A stretch of DNA of 64,000 bases from contig CAIOAO010000074.1 in assembly GCA_903855985.1 (NCBI GenBank), positions 124,001-188,000 of the forward strand. Reading direction: 5' to 3'. Of the stretch, positions 59,769 to 64,000 are shown piece after piece. The translations under genes were made by a program, and so were the position numbers. Source of the stretch: an uncultured Opitutia bacterium (GTDB lineage: Bacteria > Verrucomicrobiota > Verrucomicrobiia > Opitutales > Opitutaceae). Under the pieces are notes generated by a model. It was not told the origin of the DNA and did no database searches. It worked only from the letters and a program-made list of their open reading frames with translations. Position 1 is the first letter of the stretch, and every line of letters begins with the position of its first letter.

Positions 59769-62135
59769 TTAGTCGAGGGCCTTGAGGGCGCTCACGAGAT
59801 CGATCGCCGCGAGCTTGCGCGCGGCGAACAGGGCCGACAATGCCGAAGCAATCGCGACGACGGAAACCGCGAACGCGTAGTTGGCCGCCGTGAGCACGAG
59901 CGGCAGCCGTACAGTCTCGGTGTTGAGCGTGCGGATGATGCCCGATGCGAAGAACGAGCCGAGCACCAGCCCGAGCGGCAGGGCCAGCAGCGTGAGCAGC
60001 ACGAGTTCGCCCACGAGCACGGCGCCCACTTCGCCGCGGCTGAACCCGAGCACGCGCAGCGTGGCGAGCTCGCGCGACCGCTCGGACAGCGAGATGCGCG
60101 CGCTGTTGTAGATGATGCCGAAGGCGACGACAGTGGCGAAGAACATGTAGATTTTCTGCAGTAGTGAGACGCTGGCGGCGGTCGTCTGCCGGAAACCCTC
60201 GCGGACGGAGTTCTTGATCATGCAGCCCGCGAGGCGCGGCGTGTTCTTCACCGCGGCCAGGAATTCCGGCCACGACCCGGCGGCCACGGTGAGATGCGCG
60301 CCGTTGATGCGGTCGCCCTCGAGAAGCAGGCGGTTGAGCGCCGGCAATTCCATGTACGCGGCGATGCCGGTGAAATCCTCCGCCAGCCCAGCCACCGGCA
60401 CCCGGAGTTCGCGTTCCTCGCCCTCGAGGACCTTGGCCACGACCTCGTCGCCGGGCCGCACCTGCAGCACGGTGGCGAGCTTGGCGGAAATAATGATGCC
60501 GCGGGGCGGAAGGGTGAGCTGGCGCGGATGCGCATCAATCACGCGGCTCAGGGTGCCGCGCGCCGGCAGGCCCTGCAGCAGCAGCCGGCGTGTGACCGGG
60601 CCGGCGCGCAGTTCGACGGGCACATAGCGAAACGGCTCAGCGAGGATCACACCCGGCAGGTGGCCGAAATCCGCCAAGCCGCGGGTGGGGCCGGGCTCGA
60701 CCAGGGTGAGGGTGACGGTCTGCCGCTGCACGACGTCCCACTGGAAATCGATGATGTACGCGACGCCGTCGCGAAACGAACTGGGCACGACAAGGATGGA
60801 GGTGGCGAGCGCCAGGGCGAGGCACGTGAGGGCGCTGCGGATGGGCCGGCGCTCGATATTGCGCAGCGACATCCGGAACGACGCGCTGAACCAGCGGGCC
60901 GCGCCGAGCCGCTCGAGCAGGGCGGGCCGGTAGCGCGCGGGCGCCTCGGGCCGCATCGCCTCGGCGGGGGGCAGCCGCACGGCACGGCGCACGGCCCCGG
61001 CCACGCCCGCAAACGCGGCGAGCGAGCTCACCACGCTGGCGGCGACGAGCACCCGGGAATCGAGTAGGAAATCCAGCTGCGGAAAACGGAAGAAAATGTG
61101 GTACAGCCCCACCAGCTGGTGGCCGAGGAAGATGCCGCCGATGGCGCCGAAACCGACCCCCACGAGCACGATGGCGAACGAGAACTTGAAATAATGCAGC
61201 CCGACCTGCGCGTTGCTGAAGCCGCAGGCCTTGAGCATCGCGATCTGCTCGCGCTGCAGGGCGACCTGCCGGCTCATCACGGAATTCGTCATGAACGCCG
61301 CCACGCTCAGAAACACGAGGGGGAAGGCGATGGAGAGTCCCGTCAGCACGCGGATCTCATCATCGAGCCGCCGGTGCGAGGGATGATTGGCGCGGCCGTA
61401 TGCGCCGCGTCCGCCGTAGGGCGCGAGCAGGCGGTCCGCGTCCGCGATGACGTCGCCCTCCGAGGCGCCGGGCGCGAGGGTGAGGGCCACGTTGTTGAAC
61501 GCGCCGTAGAGCTGGAACGCGGTGGCGAGCTCCTTGTAGGGCATCCAGAAGACGCCGTAGGTCTTGTTGTCGGGCAGGGCGGAATTGGGCGGCGCCTCGA
61601 AGACAAACTCGGGGGACAGCACGATGCCGGAGAGGCGGAAGGTCTGCTTCGTGCCGTTGAGCACGGCGGAAATCGTGTCGCCGGGTTTGAGGCCGTGCGC
61701 CTCGGCGAACGCCTCGCCGGCGGCGAGTTCATATTGCGCGCTGGGACTGAGCGGGAGCCGGCCGGAGCGGAGATAAACCCGGTTCAGGACGGCCTCGCCG
61801 CGCTCGGGCAGCGAGTTGAGCAGGCCGACGGCGGGCAGATCGAGGCCGGGCAGGTCGAGGGTGACCTGCATGGCGATGCCGGTCTCCACCGTGGCGACGC
61901 CGGGAATCGCGGCGAGCTGGTCGCGGACGGCGTTGGGCGCGCGTTTCAGCCGCGCGAAGACCTGCGCAAACCGGTGGTGCTCGTAATAGGTGTCACGGGT
62001 CGTCTCGAGCGACAGGATCAGCGACCGCGTCATGATCATCATCGCCAGCCCGCACGCCATCACGAGCGCGACCGCGAGCGCCTGCGACTTGAGCGCGGCG
62101 AGGTCGCGGAGGAGTTTGCGGTCGAGGAGGGACAT
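59769..62135 (-). CDS. ABC transporter permease, FtsX/MacB type, two FtsX domains
   Basis: A 788-residue inner-membrane permease. An N-terminal helix (AVALVMACGLAMMIM) is followed by a large periplasmic domain, then an FtsX domain (~270-390, with VFLSVAAFMTNSVMSRQVALQREQIAMLKACGFS), a central helix and second periplasmic domain, and a C-terminal FtsX domain (~670-785, ELATLRVLGFSRGEVGAVLVGELVLL). The duplicated domain plan matches the longer FtsX-type lipid/lipoprotein or peptide exporters. The substrate is not assigned. Confidence 0.9.
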   Translation of the reverse strand: MSLLDRKLLRDLAALKSQALAVALVMACGLAMMIMTRSLILSLETTRDTYYEHHRFAQVFARLKRAPNAVRDQLAAIPGVATVETGIAMQVTLDLPGLDLPAVGLLNSLPERGEAVLNRVYLRSGRLPLSPSAQYELAAGEAFAEAHGLKPGDTISAVLNGTKQTFRLSGIVLSPEFVFEAPPNSALPDNKTYGVFWMPYKELATAFQLYGAFNNVALTLAPGASEGDVIADADRLLAPYGGRGAYGRANHPSHRRLDDEIRVLTGLSIAFPLVFLSVAAFMTNSVMSRQVALQREQIAMLKACGFSNAQVGLHYFKFSFAIVLVGVGFGAIGGIFLGHQLVGLYHIFFRFPQLDFLLDSRVLVAASVVSSLAAFAGVAGAVRRAVRLPPAEAMRPEAPARYRPALLERLGAARWFSASFRMSLRNIERRPIRSALTCLALALATSILVVPSSFRDGVAYIIDFQWDVVQRQTVTLTLVEPGPTRGLADFGHLPGVILAEPFRYVPVELRAGPVTRRLLLQGLPARGTLSRVIDAHPRQLTLPPRGIIISAKLATVLQVRPGDEVVAKVLEGEERELRVPVAGLAEDFTGIAAYMELPALNRLLLEGDRINGAHLTVAAGSWPEFLAAVKNTPRLAGCMIKNSVREGFRQTTAASVSLLQKIYMFFATVVAFGIIYNSARISLSERSRELATLRVLGFSRGEVGAVLVGELVLLTLLALPLGLVLGSFFASGIIRTLNTETVRLPLVLTAANYAFAVSVVAIASALSALFAARKLAAIDLVSALKALD

Positions 62136-62150
62136 CTGGGGAGGGCGGAC

Positions 62151-62239
62151 TTATGATTTAGGATTTATGAAGGCGGAATTGAGCGGGGTGGCAGAGTCCC
62201 GGAGGAAGTACTTCCTAAATCCTAAGTCCTAATTCCGCC
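62151..62239. repeat. period-7 hairpin between the ATPase and permease genes
   Basis: Left arm 62151-62180 carries TTATGAT, TTAGGAT, TTATGAA units; right arm 62211-62239 is their inverted counterpart (TTAGGAC, TTAGGAT, TTAGGAA on the minus strand), with about 16 of 18 core bases paired. The palindrome GGAAGTACTTCC (62204-62215) lies against the right arm. Confidence 0.85.
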
Positions 62240-62248
62240 TTTCTTTCC

Positions 62249-63001
62249 TCACCACGCCAGGTCGCGGACGGAGCCGCGGCGGGCGTTGGTGCGCTCGTTT
62301 ACGATCCGGCCGTCCGAGAGCGTGAAAACGCGGTCGGCCATGTCGGCGAGGATGGCGTTGTGGGTGATGATGACGGCGAGCGTGCCGAGCTCGCGGTTGA
62401 TGCGCTCGATGGCCTCGAGGACGGTGATGCCGGTGCGCACGTCGAGGGCGCCGGTCGGCTCGTCGCAGAGCAGCACCTCGGGACGCTTGGCGATGGCGCG
62501 GGCGATGGCCACGCGCTGCTGCTCGCCGCCGGAGAGCTGGGCGGGAAAATGATCCATGCGGTCGCCGAGGCCGACGAGCTTCAGCGCCTCATCGGGGGCC
62601 ATCGGTGCGCGGCAGATTTCCGTGATCAGGGCGACGTTTTCGCGGGCCGTGAGGCTGGGGATGAGGTTGTAGGCTTGGAACACGAAGCCGACGGCATCGC
62701 GCCGGAAGCGGGTGAGCGAGGGCTCGTCGAACCGCGCCAGGTCGGCGCCGCGGTAGAGCAGGGTGCCGTGGGTCGGCGAGTCGAGTCCGCCGAGCTGGTT
62801 GAGCAGCGTGGATTTGCCGCTGCCGGACGCCCCGAGCAGCACGACGAGCTCGCTGCGGAAGAGGTCGAAGTCCACGCCGGCGAGCGCGGTGACCGCCGCG
62901 GTGCCCTCGCCGTAGATGCGCGCCAGCCCGCGCACGTGAAACACCGGCTCGCGCGGGGCAGCCGGGAGGGAACGCTCAGTGGGTGTAGGACCGGAGGGCA
63001 T
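62249..63001 (-). CDS. ABC transporter ATP-binding protein (LolD/MacB-like)
   Basis: A 250-residue ATPase that powers the FtsX-type permease downstream. Walker [11 protein letters not shown]-loop [12 protein letters not shown], signature [16 protein letters not shown], Walker [13 protein letters not shown], and the H-loop IITHN are all present in order. The DEPTGALD form is characteristic of the MacB/LolD/FtsE group. First gene of a three-gene operon, although a heptamer hairpin sits between it and the permease. Confidence 0.94.
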   Translation of the reverse strand: MPSGPTPTERSLPAAPREPVFHVRGLARIYGEGTAAVTALAGVDFDLFRSELVVLLGASGSGKSTLLNQLGGLDSPTHGTLLYRGADLARFDEPSLTRFRRDAVGFVFQAYNLIPSLTARENVALITEICRAPMAPDEALKLVGLGDRMDHFPAQLSGGEQQRVAIARAIAKRPEVLLCDEPTGALDVRTGITVLEAIERINRELGTLAVIITHNAILADMADRVFTLSDGRIVNERTNARRGSVRDLAW

Positions 63002-63059
63002 GAACAGCCATCAACCTGCCTCACCAAGCCAGCCGTCGCAACGCGCAAAAACCCGGCTG

Positions 63060-63593
63060 TCAGGAGGCCGGCAATGGCGTGCGCTCGGGGGTGCCGATGA
63101 ATCGCACGCGCTGGACCCGCCAGCCATCCGGCGTCCGCACCCAATGGTGATGCTCGCGATAACGGATCAGGAATCGCGCCACCCCGCCGGTGCCTGCGGC
63201 GCGTTCCGCGCGCACCATGGTCTGGGTGATCTCGACCTCGGCCACGTCGGCGCCGGCCGGCACAATGCTGTCCACGTGGGTCTCCAGCGACTCGATCGCC
63301 ACGACCCGCGCAAAGAGGGCCTCCGTGCGCACAATGAAGCCGGCGCGGTCAAAGCTGACCCCGTCGGGACCTGTGAATTGCCAGTCCGGGGTGCCGGACT
63401 GCACGATGCCGGCAGCCGACTTGGCTAGGATCGCCTCGCGGATTCCGGCGATTTTGGCGGCGATCTCCTGCTGGTCGGCCTCCGGCGAAGGCAATCCGCG
63501 CTGGGAAGTCGAGCAGCCGCCAAGGCAGAGAACGGCCAGCAGGGTCACAAGACTTGCTCGTTGCAGCCACCTCGGCGCCGGCTTGTTTTTCAT
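63060..63593 (-). CDS. putative lipoprotein with NTF2-like domain
   Basis: A 177-residue protein from the ATG at 63593 (a TTG at 63599 is also in frame). The lipobox LAVLCLGGC ends near residue 27, so it is likely lipid-anchored. After a linker, residues ~45-175 have the layout of an SnoaL/NTF2-like domain: EIAAKIAGIREAILAKSAAGI, then ALFARVVAIESLETHV and FLIRYREHHHWVRTPDGWRVQRVRFI. Function unknown. It is on the same strand as the exporter, 58 bases upstream. Confidence 0.7.
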   Translation of the reverse strand: MKNKPAPRWLQRASLVTLLAVLCLGGCSTSQRGLPSPEADQQEIAAKIAGIREAILAKSAAGIVQSGTPDWQFTGPDGVSFDRAGFIVRTEALFARVVAIESLETHVDSIVPAGADVAEVEITQTMVRAERAAGTGGVARFLIRYREHHHWVRTPDGWRVQRVRFIGTPERTPLPAS

Positions 63594-63645
63594 GATCAAA
63601 GGGTGGGGTGGGTCGGATGATCGGGCCGGGAAAATGATCCAGCGG

Positions 63646-64000
63646 TCACGAGGGTTTTAATATGGGCCGCCCGAGATTGAAGGCAAAGAAACAAGGATGC
63701 TCCGGTGGCGGGTCGTTGGGCTGATGTAACGTGAGGTAAATCTGGCCGTCGAACCCGGCGAAGATCATCGCGTGACCGCCGTTGTCCGGGAAGAACGCCG
63801 TGGGGTCGCAGGTCCACGGCCCGGCGAGATCGCCCGAGGCGGAGCGGGCGAGACCGGTGGCGTAATTGGTTTCATTCCAACTTGAGAACAGCAGGCCGAG
63901 CCCGCCGTTCGGCAGGCGGAAGGGCCACGCCCCGTCGGCGACATAGCAGGGTGGCTGGCCTTTTTCATCCCGTTCCTTCTGCCACGGCGGCGGGCGCACC
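63646..64000 (-). CDS. glycoside hydrolase family 43-like protein, C-terminal part
   Basis: The frame is open at the right edge, so the N-terminus lies outside the window. What remains is beta-propeller-like: CYVADGAWPFRLPNGGLGLLFSSWNETNYATGLARSASGDLAGPW, then NGGHAMIFAGFDGQIYLTLHQPND and a short end. This resembles the final blades of GH43-type arabinosidases or xylosidases. The active-site residues cannot be judged from this fragment. Confidence 0.65.
   Translation of the reverse strand, partial: VRPPPWQKERDEKGQPPCYVADGAWPFRLPNGGLGLLFSSWNETNYATGLARSASGDLAGPWTCDPTAFFPDNGGHAMIFAGFDGQIYLTLHQPNDPPPEHPCFFAFNLGRPILKPS

Overview
The window is a gene-dense, high-GC (roughly two-thirds G+C by eye) bacterial chromosome segment with no rRNA, tRNA, CRISPR, prophage or insertion sequence. 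Protein types and operon habits (many ATGA or GTGA start/stop overlaps, few good Shine-Dalgarno sites, a short ATP synthase delta subunit, oleC-oleD, many short hairpin repeats) suggest Verrucomicrobiota, most likely Opitutales/Opitutaceae. That placement is inferred from remembered family resemblance, not from a search.

Layout. 0-5.8 kb: truncated solute-binding protein, threonine dehydratase, secreted EF-hand protein, a RelE-fold protein coupled to phosphatidylserine synthase, DNA sliding clamp dnaN, and a membrane protein. 5.9-17.6 kb: OPT-family transporter, moeA, gnd, gmk, miaB, lytic transglycosylase, DAHP synthase. 17.6-29.2 kb: rlmN, aldo/keto reductase, TIGR01777 epimerase-like protein, GH88 hydrolase, MarC, M20 peptidase, TauE/SafE, cupin, pdxH, a PAS histidine kinase with a dead receiver, and a lipoate-ligase-like protein. 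29.2-41.2 kb: a 730-residue EF-hand membrane protein, two RNA methyltransferases, an operon HDAC-rnd-oleC-oleD-yhhQ, then divergent queC and queE and an ExoD protein. 41.3-47.6 kb: an operon of two exported amidohydrolases (one apparently a pseudoenzyme) and nagB, then feoA-feoA-feoB plus a 55-residue Cys-rich partner. 47.6-58.4 kb: the whole ATP synthase operon atpBEFHAGDC preceded by mnmE-mnmG-trmB. 58.5-64 kb: an ATPase/permease/adaptor export system, a lipoprotein and a truncated GH43-like protein.

Genes that work together: atp genes (F1Fo ATP synthase); feo genes (ferrous iron uptake); queC, queE and yhhQ (queuosine/preQ0); oleC and oleD (head-to-head olefin pathway, oleA and oleB not seen here); mnmE, mnmG, trmB, miaB, rlmN and two methyltransferases (tRNA and rRNA modification). 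The mnmE-mnmG-atp order resembles the classic origin-proximal gid-par-atp arrangement without rsmG-parAB, and two ParB-site-like sequences lie in mnmG and mnmE.

The most unusual signal is a set of AT-rich imperfect hairpins in gaps between genes, whose long arms are built from degenerate tandem units of 7, 9 or 10 bases. Single-arm 7-base versions also sit in frame inside two proteins, where they encode peptides with a 7-residue period.
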